Shown here piece after piece: positions 12,459-27,000 of a stretch of 64,000 nt of DNA. The notes under the pieces were generated by a model that saw nothing but the letters and a program-made list of their open reading frames with translations, was not told the origin of the DNA and did not search any database. The stretch is from Xestospongia muta. Its lineage: Eukaryota; Porifera; Demospongiae; Haplosclerida; Petrosiidae. Position numbers and translations under genes: made by a program. The stretch's first letter is position 1. The number at the start of each line of letters is the position of its first letter. The stretch spans positions 13,762,263 to 13,826,262 of the forward strand of contig OY848918.1 in the NCBI GenBank assembly GCA_963693285.1, given 5' to 3'.

Positions 12459-15400
12459 TTAATGTTTTTGGAAATATTTTTGTCTGAAACAGTCATAGTG
12501 GAGCAATTCAAGTTTACTGGTATCTGTGATTATCTATAAAAGGAAATATAACAATCAAATTATAGACTATATAAACCTGTATATATGTATGTATATATAT
12601 ATATATATATAATAGTTTGTGTAGAAATGTACTTACAGTGTTAACTGATGAAGGATCAAATGGAGCAGGCTTTTCCATCGTGATTAATCTTCTAGAGACA
12701 GTATTTGTGATAGGTTGCTCAGATATAGATATTAATGTAAGAGCAGGATGAGCTGGAACAATGTGGGGATTATAGCTAAGAAAGAAGTTATGTAATTACA
12801 ATATTCTAACACAAATGTAGGGGAATATATAAAATGTTGATTTATGATAAAGAAAATCGGGCAAGTCAGTAATTCAGTGTAGAACATTCTATTTACACAC
12901 TAACAATTACTGTAAATGTACAAAAGTCTCCAGACCTTGAAGGCCTTGAGATACTCATAGACCAAAATATACTTACTCTTTTTCAATGAAAGGTAACCAG
13001 TAAACTAAACGACCACCTACGACAAGAAATCTGGATGCAAATTCCAAGAGATCAGTAATAACCAAAGAAAGAGTATACTTGTTTCTTCTACCACTCTCTA
13101 TTCTACAATGAAGTAGTACATGGTATGAATTAGTAATATACACTCACAGTGGAGGTATAGTGGATAATACTTCATCTAGAGTGTTCTCTTTGTCATCGTC
13201 ACAGTCCTCTGTCTTTCTTAATCCTTCACGAATACCATAAGGTGCTATAGAAAATACATACTAAGATAATAGCATTATAGCAAGAATATATTAGACATTA
13301 CTACTTACAGCTATTTCAAATACTGTATATTAGCACTTATAAGAATATAGACAAAGTTGGACCTAAACAACATGCTAAAGTGGGCTACATAAGAAAACAT
13401 TTAAGAAAAAGCTGATTGATACTATACCTAAAGTAAACCCTAGCACATGCTCATGTTAAAACTCACGATCAGTGACAATGGCATCAAAGAGTTCCTCTCC
13501 CCTCCAAACACAACGAGAAGCATCATTAACTAACATATCCACATAATGGTGTTCCAATGAATATTGTTGTAAATTACCTAAAACATGCTCATCTCGAGCT
13601 AAAATGAAAAGATGCGATTAAATACTTTACTTCCACAAGTTTTAGAAAGATGTCTAGCCTAATAGGTTGTCTTACTGGAGTCAACTATAGACCACTTACA
13701 ACCAATGAACTTTAATAAACTGCTAGTACATATCAACTTAGCAATGCTGCAATAGGGGTAAATTATGATAATTATAACGTACACTATATCACAGGCTGAG
13801 CAACTGAAGTAAGTCTACATATGTCATACTTATTGTGTTTATTGGTGTAATAGCACTATAAAGAATTTTTAAGTATTTGTAAAATGGATAGCAGCATTAC
13901 AAGTACCAATGGTTTAGTTTCCTAATATCAGGTTTGGTATTTGGCTACAATTGCTTGAGAGCTTTATATTGAAAACCTCTTTATATCCTATATTTTTGAT
14001 TGATGAGATTTATTAGCAATGAAACACTCTTTTCTTATGTCCATGACACACAATACAACATACTACATGCAAGTACCTCTCCACTTTTTCTGACACTCAG
14101 ACCTTGAAGATCGTCCTAACAGGAGGTCAGTATATATTATCTGTACATGTACATACATTTACATTTACCTCTCCCATGTACAATAGTCCAATCAATATCA
14201 CTTCCCAGTACATAAGCACCATAGTGAGCACATGCTACCAAAATACTACCTATCAATAAAATATGGTCACGTAACTATAGCACTGTTAATTGAAGTAGTT
14301 AGACCTACATGTATGTGACAAATATTGTTATCAATGAAATATGGTTATATATTTATAGCACTGTTAGTTTAGTATTAATTGTTTGCTGAGATTAAGTTTG
14401 TTTTGGTCTATATGGTACGTTTATATCTATATGTATATAAGTACATGTAACGTTTGTCTTCATTGAATTGTTGCATACAATTGTTGACGGCAGCAAATAA
14501 GATTAACCTGCACACAGTAACTGCCAATGGACATTGCAAGCATTTAAATTGTACGGCAATGACTTAGCTATAATGTCTACCAAGATTATCATTATAATTT
14601 TCAAAAATCTTCCTAAAATCGTTTTGAAATAGATATAGCAGCAAAAACATTGAAGATTGGTAAGCTAAAGAACAACTACAAGTCAGAAGCTTTGAAACAA
14701 AACCAGATACATAAAAACATCATAATAGCAACACAGTAGAGACTATTGGCTGTTAAGTCTATCAGGAGTTAAAATATACAGTATAAAAAATTCTTAGTCA
14801 AGTCCCGTAAACATACCACAAGACTAAAACAATTATAGGACTCCCCAGCATATGTAATTATGTACGAGGTAGAGAAATAGCTGAGAGAAAATCAAGTAAT
14901 ACCACCATCATTACTAAAACTCTGCCCTAACTTATAAGTCTAACTATAATACATAATATAGTTTCTATAATAATAATACAAACAACTAATAATAACGTAC
15001 CTGTTCCAGCAAAAGGATCATAAACAAGTGAACCACATGTTACCTATAATAATAATAGAAATAATTCTCATTGACTACAACATATGCAGCTACTCCATTA
15101 ATATTTAACCCCTAGAGATATCACGTAGCTATTGGAAGCATTACCTTTGCCATATTGGCCATTATCAATGAGAGTTGTGCATCCATTGAAGTATTGCCAA
15201 TAAAATGTCTTGTTTTTAATGAATATTGATGAATTAAATAACGTTGACCAGAACCTAACTATATAAAAAGAATAAATACATTACATTAATAGTACAGATC
15301 AATTTGTTTATAATTTGTGTGATGGTATAATAACAAAAAGACTGTTACTGCAAAGATTATTCTGTAATTGGTTTGAGGTTTCAAATGTCACAGTAAATAC

Positions 15401-17365
15401 TGACTTTTAGAGTGAAAAGGCAGAAGTGATGGTAGAGATACTATAGATTACTAGAAGGCAGAGAAACAAGCTAACTATAGCTTTGAACTTAATTTGAAAC
15501 TCAATTAGTTCACACTTATCATAATAGCACAATAGAGGCTAATAAAGAGTATCTGTTGTCATGTCTATTAGTCGTTGTTGATATATGGATTATATATATG
15601 AATTAGTAATTTTCCCACCACTATATACATTATAGAGATAACATACCAGTCTACCAAAGAACACTTGTACTGGTTTATCAGGAGCTGTGTTAGGATTATC
15701 TCCATAATCTTCTAACATATGAAATTCATGGTCTGGTGACTTGAGATTAACTTTGCCACATATAGGAAGAAAAGAGAGCCACTAACAAAGAGAGAAGGAG
15801 AGTTAGTTTAGAAAGAAATTTACAAATTAATACAGTTACTACACTATACTGATCCATTAATGCTGTTCTATGTACTTTGTATCTACTGCATTGAGAGGCA
15901 CTTTAAGACACTTAGCTACAGGTATTAAATTCCATCATATTTATATATAAGTGTATGTCAATTTCATATACATTTATTATAATAATGATCTTAGGTGACG
16001 ATTTATAAGAATGTGTTCATAATAACCTCAATAGTATCTTTTTGGTAGCTTTGTGAGAGTTTCTTGTTAAATCCTTTGACTCGGACAGAAAATGTATAAT
16101 CAGTTTTAGAATACGGCTCCTATATATAAAACACACATAATGTTTTAATAAACTACTATTAGTATTACTTTACAATAGTCCAATTGGTAATATGTATAGG
16201 CTTTATAGCTTCATGCATACTAATAGAATTGTAGTATAGTTCTATTGTACAAACAAAAACAAATTTACAATCTTCAGTTACAAATGTACATGTGCAATTT
16301 GATTCTCATCTGTGAAAAAAATCAAGTAATATTATCAACTGATAACCAAATAAAATACACTAATGTTCCCTCTAATAATTACCATGACATGTGATGGTAG
16401 TCCTTCCAGATTTCTTCTTAACTCTTCATAAGTACTTCCTTTACCAAACAGTTCATACATGTACCTAATAATGTATAAAATGTACATGTAGAATGTGACA
16501 ACTTCAAATTATTAAGTAAAGTTGATATGCCTATATACTAAGTACATGATCACTGTATACCTTTACTACACCCACAGTACAGCAAGTACTAGGGGAAGGA
16601 GGTATTAACAATGTAATAGATGAGAAAGAAGGTAAATAAGTTAGCAAGTTTGCATGAACAGCACATAACATTTGAACAATAATACACTGCTTTAATTTAT
16701 CTAATTAAAGTAATAATAATAATCTATGTTGTAAATAAAGCAATAACATATATATTATGTACAAGTATGTTTAGCCATGCTAGATATAATGGTAAAAAAC
16801 ATTGACCTATTATCTAACAAAGTAAATTGTGAGTGTGTTGCTCAGAATGTGGTTAATAACTAGTAATTAACTATTTTCTTAGACACTATGTGAACGATCA
16901 TTGATAAGTGGAGTGTACTGGTACTATTAATTTTATACATGTACTATAAATATAATAAACATACTATAAATATAATAAATGTACTATTAATTTGATACAT
17001 GTACTATAAATATAATAAATGTAATATTAATACAATACCTTATGAGAACAGATCTGTCTATTATCTTTAAAGCATCTTCTTCTGATGGAATATTAATAAC
17101 AAGAAAAGGACTCTAGTAAATATATTAACATAACACTTACATAATATAATGATATATAGTACTTTATTCGAGTAATCTTCTTGTCTAAATGTGACATCAA
17201 CACTCAATAATGATATTATGGCTTGTAATTCCTATATAATAATAATAATATAGTGTCCACAGCATTATCAGTCGTTAATATTGCGTACTGGTAATCGAAA
17301 ATCAGGATGTTCCTGTGCAAATAAACACAAGAATTGTCTCTTCATAATATGTCCACCAACAGCCA
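12459..17365 (-). CDS. TRMT11: tRNA (guanine(10)-N2)-methyltransferase catalytic subunit TRMT11
   Basis: With its partner TRMT112, this enzyme methylates N2 of G10 in cytosolic tRNAs using S-adenosylmethionine. The start is the CAT at 17363-17365 (MAVGGHIMKRQFLCLFAQEH), matching the family's AQEH..FRLPE opening. An N-terminal THUMP-like region follows, with SPFLVINIPSEEDALKI and the YTFSVRVKGF segment (about 16030-17230). The Rossmann methyltransferase core has motif I, VYDPFAGTGSILVACAHYGA (exons at about 15000-15040 and 14170-14240), then GSDIDWTIVHGRG. The catalytic motif IV, D-P-P-Y-G, is split by the intron between about 13467 and 13248 and is restored by splicing. The C-terminal region (YWLPFIEKEY; SRRLITMEKP) ends at the stop 12459-12461. 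At least ten exons are present and no disruption was seen. It is divergent from the DIDO1-like gene, with starts about 660 bp apart. Confidence 0.9.
16915..17037. repeat. Short AT-rich tandem repeat in TRMT11 intron
   Basis: Repeated blocks of the type TACTATAAATATAATAAA alternate with ATGTACTATTAAT-like blocks, ending just before the next TRMT11 exon on the minus strand. Confidence 0.7.
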
Positions 17366-18026
17366 TGTTCCAAACAATTCTCTCTCTTATTATACGATAA
17401 GATTAAAGTAATATTAAAATATTGAGGCAAGACAAGCGCACGTGCTTCAGTGCACCTAGTGCTGTGATTTTTAATCTCTTTTTAGTCGGAGCATCTCTTT
17501 TAAATTTTTGAAGTGCATTTTGTGACTAGTCGAGGAAGGAGACATTACCTAGCCTGGACCTTAGCACCGTGCCGTGTCAAAAAACCAGAGAAAGAAGTAA
17601 TATCTTGGTGGGTGGCTATTGCTAATACATGTGGTGGGTGAGGTTATTTGTCTGTAATTAGTGGCCTAGATCAAGCTATTGTTTTAGCTAATTTAATTGC
17701 ATATGTGTTTATATCTCATATCATGATATATATGTAGTCTACTATTTTGTATACATGTACAATGTGTGTATTAGTCTAGTTTGTGGGTGTACTTTGAGCA
17801 CATAAATTACATGTACATGTACATGTAATTTATGTTGCCTTTTAGCTATATTAGCAGTGATTTATAGAGATTTACTAACTTCTTTCTCTGACCTCAGACT
17901 TGTGACATGTGCAAATTTGTCAAAGCACAAATTTATGTGTGAGAGGAATGTGTTAAAATGTAGGAGTGTTAAACTGTATTATAAGAGAGAAAACGTTGTT
18001 TTCTAACATGCTTCTTTCATTTAGTA
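17366..18026. promoter_or_regulatory. Divergent interval TRMT11 / DIDO1-like, with a 36-bp perfect palindrome
   Basis: These 661 bases separate two start codons on opposite strands, so the interval should contain both promoters and 5' untranslated regions. A perfect 36-bp inverted repeat lies at 17800-17835 (an 18-base arm starting acataaattacatgtaca). No TATA box or defined factor site can be assigned from sequence alone. Confidence 0.6.
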
Positions 18027-21000
18027 ATGGACCAAGAAGAAGACTCTTTTCCTCCAGAGTGGACTTTACCTGAACTTCCTAAACCATCAGTTCCACCATT
18101 ATCAACAGCTGAGTTTGAGGAGATATTTGGCGGAAGTGATGACGAAACTAGTTTTCCGTTAAGCTTAAGTGGTTTACAAGAAGATCATGATAAGTTAAAT
18201 ATGGATATACCAAGAACTAGAGAACTTCTATTATCGAGTATTGAGGAGTCTTTGGAAATGAAACCACCAAGTAGCCTAGATACTGAATCGTTAATAGTAA
18301 GTTTTAATACATTGTATATATAATTGCTAAGCATCTTAGCCCGAGACAACTAATCTGAACAGTGCAACAAAATCTCACTTTAGTTATATATATATACATA
18401 TACGTGTGTGTGTGTGTGTGTGGTTTGGTCATTTGGTCATGGTTAGGAATGCATTAATTACTTTACCGGAACCCAGAACTACAGCTATGCAAAAGCATAG
18501 AATCAGTTATGTTCACAATGAAAATGTTTACTCAATGTTTAGCAATACAATAAACTTCAAGAAAGGACATATTTAAAACAATTAAAAGATGCGTTTATGA
18601 CATCTAGAACAATGTGAATGAAATTATGCTACAAAAATAACGTTTGCTTTAGACTAAAAGATCAAAGTTGTATTTGTTATTAACTCTAGTCTATCACAGC
18701 ACAAGACAAACCCTGCCGTGTATAGTATATGTATACTGTAGATGTGATTGGTGAACACATAGTGGTCTACTTAGCAGCTGTTAAAACCACACAATTACTA
18801 TAAAGTGGGTGTTACAAGGAGAACTTAAATTAATTGCGTTTTTGCAATTAGCTAAATGAGATGATTCAGTTCTAAGTTAGCAATTATATGTAACTTAAAT
18901 CATGTGATCACATCATCAATTTGTACTTGTAATTTCTTGTGTATTCAACTCTTGTTCTATTCAATATTGTCATCTCCTGTTATAGTGTCCTGACAATTTA
19001 AAGAAGAATGCAGACGTTATAACTGAATCAACATCTGAGGAGTTAGAATTTGAGAAAAATCTTGCTGAGCTCAAGAAAGAACCAGATGTTCATACAACAA
19101 TGGAAGCATTGCCTGTTAAAGACAAAGATGGAACTATGGACATTGATGTTGAGAGCGATAATGAGATGACTACTAGAAGATCAAAACGTCTACGACAAAA
19201 AGATAGTGAAGATGAGTATTCAGAGAAGAAGATAAAAGGTGAAGTACTCGATAATAGCAGTAATCAGGAGGAGAAAAGTGAACAAACTGATAATACTGGA
19301 CTAGGTATGTCAGACATTGAAAGTATATGTATATATGACCTCTTATCTATCTGATTGTTGTGTTAGCATTTATGATTTGTATGTAAGGCTTCCTGTTGTG
19401 CTATATCAACTGTTACTGGTTGTAACAGCTTTATATATCTGTAGTATCTTATGTCTAAATAAAGCATTTAGAATTATATATGCATTTAAAAGATTTACAT
19501 TACAAATCTACCAACATATACCATATCTATCTTTATTGTATCTACTATATAACTTTAGCAATTTTGAAAGATTCAGATTTAATGTGTGTTAATTTTAACC
19601 ATCACTCAGTCACAGCGATAATGAGCTAAATTTTTAGTTAGTGTGTGCAAATTTTAGCGCTTACTACAGTGTGTGCAAATTTTAGCGCTTACTACAGTAT
19701 TTGCTAAGTTAAAATTAATACACACAATTAATAGTGGGCTTAATATAATTAAATGTATAATTGAAATATTTTCTGACCACAATTCATACTGATATGGTGA
19801 CATGATTAGGTTATTTTGTTTTTATTTTCATAGGTCATTAGTTTCATATTTTTAGTAGTAACTCTATCACTATTAATTATAGATGGTGAAGAGACACAAG
19901 ACAGTGATAGCAATGGAGAGGAATACTCATCAGATGACGAAGATAGTGATGATCCAGATAAGTTATGGTGTATTTGTCAACAACCCCATGATGACAGGTG
20001 ATATGATCTATCGTTAATTGACAATTAGTGTGACTTCTTTATAATAGAAATTATTATAATAATTCTTGTATGTAATGTGTCCTGTGTAATAGAGACTACA
20101 ATTGTGTGACTAGAACACATGTATCCTCGATTGTCTATAAGATGATTAGTTATTCATGTGTTCACTAAACAATATCAGAGTGATTGCTGCATGATCACAC
20201 ATGTGTAATTAGCCCCTCCCACTTTTAATGGGTGGGGTTGGAAGGTGGAGTTAAGCTAAGATAATTTTTACAATTAAATTTCTGTCCAATTTACATTTTT
20301 TTGTTCATGACTGAGAATGATAACTTAATTAGCTGTAATGGTATTTTGTTTGTTGGTATCATTATTAAAGACTTTATGTTAATTGTTATAGATTTATGAT
20401 ATGTTGTGATCGTTGTGGAGAATGGTACCATGGAGATTGTGTGGGTATCTCTGTAGCTGAAGGAAAAAAGATGGAGAAATCAGGAAAAGAATATGTTTGT
20501 ATCAAATGCAATGGTCAGTGGTACAAACTTGTACTATACTTGTCATGTATTGTAGATTGAGTTTATTTCATGTGCTAAAACTTAAATTTACACAGAGGTT
20601 AATTATCGGAAAATCACTGAGTCAACCATATTAAAAAGCACAAAATTTATATGCATATTATATGCATATTATGTGCATATTAATTTCTGCAAAATGAGAT
20701 CTTTGTAGAAATTAGACAACACCAAAATTAACCGGATTACTGTATACTTTGAGTTTGACCTTTAATCTTTGACTTAGTGTAATATGTCAGTCAGGCTAGG
20801 AACATGCTAAAAATTGTTTACACCATTTAATAGCCATTATAACAATGATGTACCCAATACCTTCATAGGAAAATCATGAAACGAAAATCTAATATAAAGA
20901 GAATAATGTTCTTTGGGTTCTTAAGTTACTTGTACAGTTTGCATAATATTAATATTGTGTGGTTCCAGCAACACTAACAGAAAACAGTCAAAATGTCTTT

Positions 21001-24000
21001 TAAAGCAAAAGTATCAAGGTCAAGTTACCACACCTATGTTGTGCTGATGATCCTGCTTTCTTGTCATCCATTTCATTATATTTTAAATCACCATAAACCA
21101 TAGACTCAACCAAAACAGAGTATAATATAGATTGTGTAGGTCTTGCATTGGAACATGACTTAGTTGGTAAAACCACAAACTATAATATGAATAACATTAA
21201 CATTACATGTAGTGTGGCAGGCTCCCTTAAAATTGTTTTGAACCACGTGGTATGTATATAGTATATCTCTATGTATGTATGTATAACATATAGTGTTTTA
21301 TAGTTGTATGTCCACTTGCTTCTTTTTATTATTTAACTTCCATAAAATAACTGCTGATGCACATTGCAACCAATGAATTTAATTACTGCTACCATGAGTG
21401 CTTCGAATTGAGTGTGGCTGATCTATGTTCAAAGCTTCTGTAAAACATTTTGAGCAACACCATAGCTTTACCAACTCTCAAATCTTCGTGCTTGGCAAAA
21501 TGCAGCAACAACATTACTATCAAAATAATTTTAGAATGATTTTTACAATTATGATCTTTATTTGTTAGTTACTAATGAAAGGACATTATTTTATAATTTT
21601 ATTCAGCAAAGCAAGTAACTTCTAATTACAAAACAATGTGCTTGTAATAAATAGTTACATTATAACATGTTTTTCTTGTAAGTGCAAATATGAGCAAATT
21701 GTCTATACTGGAGACTGTCTTGTTTTTTTGTTTGATACCATTTACTGTTTGGTTTAACAGTACTGTGCACTGTACTATATAATAATACATGAATTAGTTT
21801 ATCATTATTATATTACTAGTTGTTCTGTGTTTACTCTAGATCATGAAAGTAGCACTAAAGCAGAGAGAGAAAAGAATCGTACTTTGAGACAGAACAGGAG
21901 AGAAGCTATAAGAGCTAAACAAATGGCAGAGTTATTAGAAAAGGTTGGTAATCACAAAACTATCTTTTTAATAAGAGAGCCAATAATTATTATAAATGAC
22001 AGGAATAAGTGTTGTCTTTTGTTTCAGAGACAAAGTCAATCAACTACTGGGACCACTGAAGGAACATCTACTAAATCAAAGAAAATGTTAAAAGGTGTTA
22101 CTAGTAAGACATGTACTGGACCAGGGTGTGATAAACTAGCTATATCACCATCTTTATACTGTAGTGAAGACTGCATCAAAAAGTAAGTAAATGTGAACTC
22201 CTAATTTAGATATGTCACTTATGTTTTAAGCAACTATTATTATTATTATTATTATTATTATGTACTTTTTAAAGTATTTTGAGGAATCCCTATATTTTAA
22301 TTATGGTATCTAAATAATCTGTTTTGCAGGCATGTTGAGTTTAGTTTGAAGAAACTAGAGATTCGAGGTTTGTCACGAGGATCGACTGCTCCAGGAGAAT
22401 TTGCTAAAGGTTCTGGCGGTATTACTGTTGTAGAACCTCGCACTAAAAAGATAATGACTGGCCTGTCAGCTCCTAGTGAGAAGAACTTGCTGCCGTGGTT
22501 GAAAGCCCATCCATCTTACAGAGTGTTAATACCATCGGAGAGAGGTACATGTACATCATGTATATGAATATGTAAAGACTTTATACATGTATATCTATTT
22601 TATACACATACATTTAGCAAGTACCAACGCATATTCTGTAACACAGTATGTCCTATTGTTACCGTCTCTCCCTTTTTTCTTTCTCTCTCACACACTTTTC
22701 TGTCTTCATCTCTCTTTCTCCTCTCCCTCTATCTCTCTTAGTTGTAACTCCTGGTAAGAAATCATCAAAGAAATTTAAAGAAGAAGAGAAGTCAGACTCT
22801 GATACTCCCCAGTCTACTAAACCACATCTTAATGATGATAGTATGAGACAACATGCTAAGAAAGCATTCAAACAAGTTTTATTAACAAGGTATCATTATA
22901 TGTAACATGTAGATCGTGATAATACATGTTTATATAGATCATGATAATACGTGTACATGTAGATCATGATAATACATGTACATGTAAATCATGATAATAC
23001 ATGTAACATGTAGATCATGATAATACATGTACATGTAGATCATGATAATACATGTAACATGTAGATCATGATAATACGTGTAACGCGTAGATCATGATAA
23101 TACGTGTACACATAGATCATGATAATACATGTAACATGTAGATCATGATAATACATGTACATGTAAATCATGATAATACATGTAACATGTAGATCATGAT
23201 AATACATGTAACATGTAGATCATGATAATACATGTAACATGTAGATCATGATAATACGTGTAACGCGTAGATCATGATAATACATGTACATGTAAATCAT
23301 GATAATACATGTAACATGTAGATCATGATAATACATGTAACATGTAGATCATGATAATACGTGTAACACGTAGATCATGATAATACATGTACACATAGAT
23401 CATGATAATACATGTAACATGTAGATCATGATAATACATGTACATGTAGATCATGATAATACATCACCTGTAGATCTCAGATGTTGCCTGATGGTGAGAA
23501 AGTTTCTGAAGAGGAGCTGTCAAAATTAGCAGACGATATTGAGTTAAAGTTATATAATGTTCATAATCAGGTTAGATTGATGTGTTAGTTACAGATATAC
23601 GTGAACCTTATTATACTTTTTATTATTATATTGATAACATTTGTTTGGTCTTTGTTTTAGGAGGTAAACCAAAAATATCGCACCAAATGTCGAAGTCTAC
23701 TGTTTAATTTGAAAGATTCCAAGAACCAGGTATGTTGATGTAGTTTAGTATCTTCTGTTATTAACTTCTCACTCGGTAATTCTGTGTGTGTATAAATATA
23801 ATGTTATCATTTTCTTTCTTCCTGTTACATTTACTATTTATGGAGTCTATGAATTAAAATACCATATTGTTAAATTATATATAAAGTTAATTGTTGTATA
23901 AGCAAAAAATCAAAACAGTAGAGGAGTTTAATCCATGAATAATATTTGATGTTTTCATATGATAAGCTATACATTTTGACTAATAAGTCAGTAATACTGT

Positions 24001-27000
24001 ATCTTTATACTGATACATGTAATACTGTATCTTTATACTGATAGATGCACTTTTGTTGTTGTTTTTATTTTCCTTGTTATGGTAACATTAATTGTTTGTT
24101 GTGTAACATCACACATTTGATTGTATCTGATTCTACAATATATATTTTTTGACTTTGCAGACAAGTGATTTCTTATTAGAGACTATATTGTGTATATATG
24201 TGACTTTATATAGAGAATTAAAGCTTAATAAAAGGCTAGTCACTTCATGAATCCTATCATAATACCACAAGAATGAGAGGAATCCATTGATATCAATTTT
24301 TACTCTGTAGTTGGTAGTATAACAAAGTTAGAGTTAAAAACCAATCTATTACATCAAGCCAACCAGAGTTTGGTGTGTTTGATACTTTATAGGAAAGAAT
24401 ATGACTTTATTTGTGTCCAATATACTATGGAAAACAATGTTATATGAGTACCATCATAGAACCACAAGAATGAGAGAAATCTACCAATATTAAAATTAGC
24501 TCTTTAGCAGTAGTATAATCACATCATGAAAGTACAGTACATTTGATAGGAGAGAATATAGCCTTATTTTATGCCCACTATACTACAGAAAACAAGCAAA
24601 CTTTGTCCCAGAATTAAATTATATTATATCCACAATATAATAATGCTATTGTATTTTTATTATGTAGGGTTTATTTAAAAAGATTGTAGTTGGTGATATT
24701 TCGACACGTCAACTTGTCAGAATGTCTCCAGAACAATTAGCATCAGAAGAATTAGCTGAATGGAGAGAGAAAACAATCAAAAAAGAGTTAGAAATGATTA
24801 CTGAAGTAGCTAAAGAAGCTGTTGAAATGAGCTCTAGTTCTGTTGTACGTAAAATGACTTACAAAGGAGAAGTGGAAATTGAACGACCTACAGACGTACG
24901 TACAATTATGTATACATAATGTACATAGTGTACATAGTGTATGTGCAATACATAATGTATATAGTGTATGTGCAGTACATAATGTATATAGTGTATGTGC
25001 AGTACATAATGTATATAGTGTATGTGCAGTACATAGTGTGCATAGTGTATGTGCAGTACATAGTGTGCATAGTGTATGTGCAGTACATAGTGTACATAAT
25101 GTATGTGCAATACATAATGTACATAGTGTACATAGTGTATGTGCAGTGCATAGTGTACATAGTGTATGTGCAATACATAGTGTACATAGTGTATGTGCAA
25201 TACATAGTGTACATAGTGTATGTGCAATACATAATGTACATAGTGTATGTGCAATACATAGTGTACATAGTGTATGTGCAGTACATAATGTACATAGTGT
25301 ATGTGCAATACATAGTGTACATAGTGTATGTGCAAAACATAATGTACATAGTGTATGTGCAATACATAGTGTACATAGTGTATGTGCAAAACATAATGTA
25401 CATAGTGTATGTGCAATACATAGTGTACATAGTGTATGTGCAAAACATAATGTACATAATGTATGTGCAATACATAGTGTACATAGTGTATGTGCAAAAC
25501 ATAATGTACATAGTGTACATAGTGTACATAATATAGAAGAGTTCAGATTGTAGCAAAGGAGCTTTGTTCTTAGTCACAAATTTGTAATTTAAAAAATTCC
25601 TGTATTATTTTATTCATTTTATGTGTGTATGTACATGTACATGTACATTTACAGTAGAGTATAGTAAATGTACAGTATGCATGTTTAACTCCCTTGTATT
25701 ACTGTATACATGGTACATTTCACGGGTATAAATTTTTGCGATTTTACCCAAAATTCATATTCGTGAAAAAAAATTTTTGCAAATTAAGATGGATCTATAT
25801 TTGTGGTTGAGGCGTGTGCAACAAATTATTAATAGGTGTGATCACTCAATCATCAATGGGCGTTGACTACCCACAGTACAAATGTGTTCTCAAGTCATTA
25901 TCAACGATGTCTACCTCATTCTTTGTGGACTCTGCAATACGTGGCCACAACATTACAGTTGGACATGTAATTTGCTACCATTTCTTAAGAAAGGGGATCA
26001 TAACTTGTGAGGTGACCGGTATTAGGTGATATTCTTTTGACTTACCTCAAGGAGGTTTAGAAGTTCCTTGTACTCTTATCTTTAATGGAACAAAAGAAGA
26101 CATAAGCAACGTGCGAAAGTTATTGGAGCGTGCTCCTGCTGAAGTTCCTGATACATTGTCATGTGCTACTAGTAGATCACGATCATAGATCCTGATGAGC
26201 CATCAAGTAAAAGACCAAAGTTAGACAAAACAGTAGTTGATAATTTGACAGAAGAAACAGCTGAAGGTAGTACTGCAGAATGGCTTAGTATAGAGGTGAA
26301 GGATGGACACACTATCATCCTGTCAGTATTAAGGCTGATTCACACTAGAATACACAGCAAACATAACGTATATGCAAGGTTTGGACCACAATGTAATAAC
26401 ACATTGCAATTGTGAAAGACCATTCACACTGTTACAATCACGTGTATTTATGGTTATTGTTAATTAAGAAAGTAAAATTAAAATTGTCATGGCTGTTCTC
26501 AACCGTAGACTTTTGCTACTGCTTCTACTGATTAGGAGAAGACGAAGAAGAAGGGAGCGCAAGCGTATTTGGGTGAGAGATATTTTTAAGAAGAGGCTTC
26601 AGCTGGGGGAATATCATTCTCTAATAAACGAAATGCAGTTGACGGATCACCAAAGCATTTATATATTTTTTCACATGTCACCTGAGAGGTTTGCCCATTT
26701 GTTGAGTTTGGTAGGACCTGCTATCACCCGTCAAACAACATCCTTTCGTCAACCAATTCAATCTGATGAACGACTTGCCATTACCTTACGGTATTTGGTG
26801 ACTAGTGATTCCATGCAGACCATTTCATTTAGCTACAGAGTTGGTCACTCAACTATTTGTGGCATTATTGCAATGCTTTGTGGAATCTGCTCTCTTGTGA
26901 ATATCTTAGAAGACCATCAACAGAAGAATGGATAAAGATCAGTGAAGGTTTTCATCAATTCTGAAACTTTCCTCACTGTTTAGGGGCTATTGATGGAAAG

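Noticed and set aside
19883..20513. PHD finger gene as CXXC1 (CFP1)
   Set aside because: The downstream TFIIS-M and SPOC domains and the YCSEDC knuckle fit DIDO1/PHF3, and no CXXC domain is present.
22659..22905. Opposed open frames over the CT-rich tract and exon 8 of the DIDO1-like gene
   Set aside because: The minus-strand frame is the shadow of a real exon plus its polypyrimidine tract.
22907..23473. CRISPR-like array
   Set aside because: Units are contiguous with no unique spacers, in a eukaryotic intron; it is a minisatellite.
24859..25577. Four overlapping open frames of 205-224 codons on both strands
   Set aside because: They are produced by a 9/27-bp minisatellite free of stop codons; the peptides are simple repeats and the region lies in an intron.
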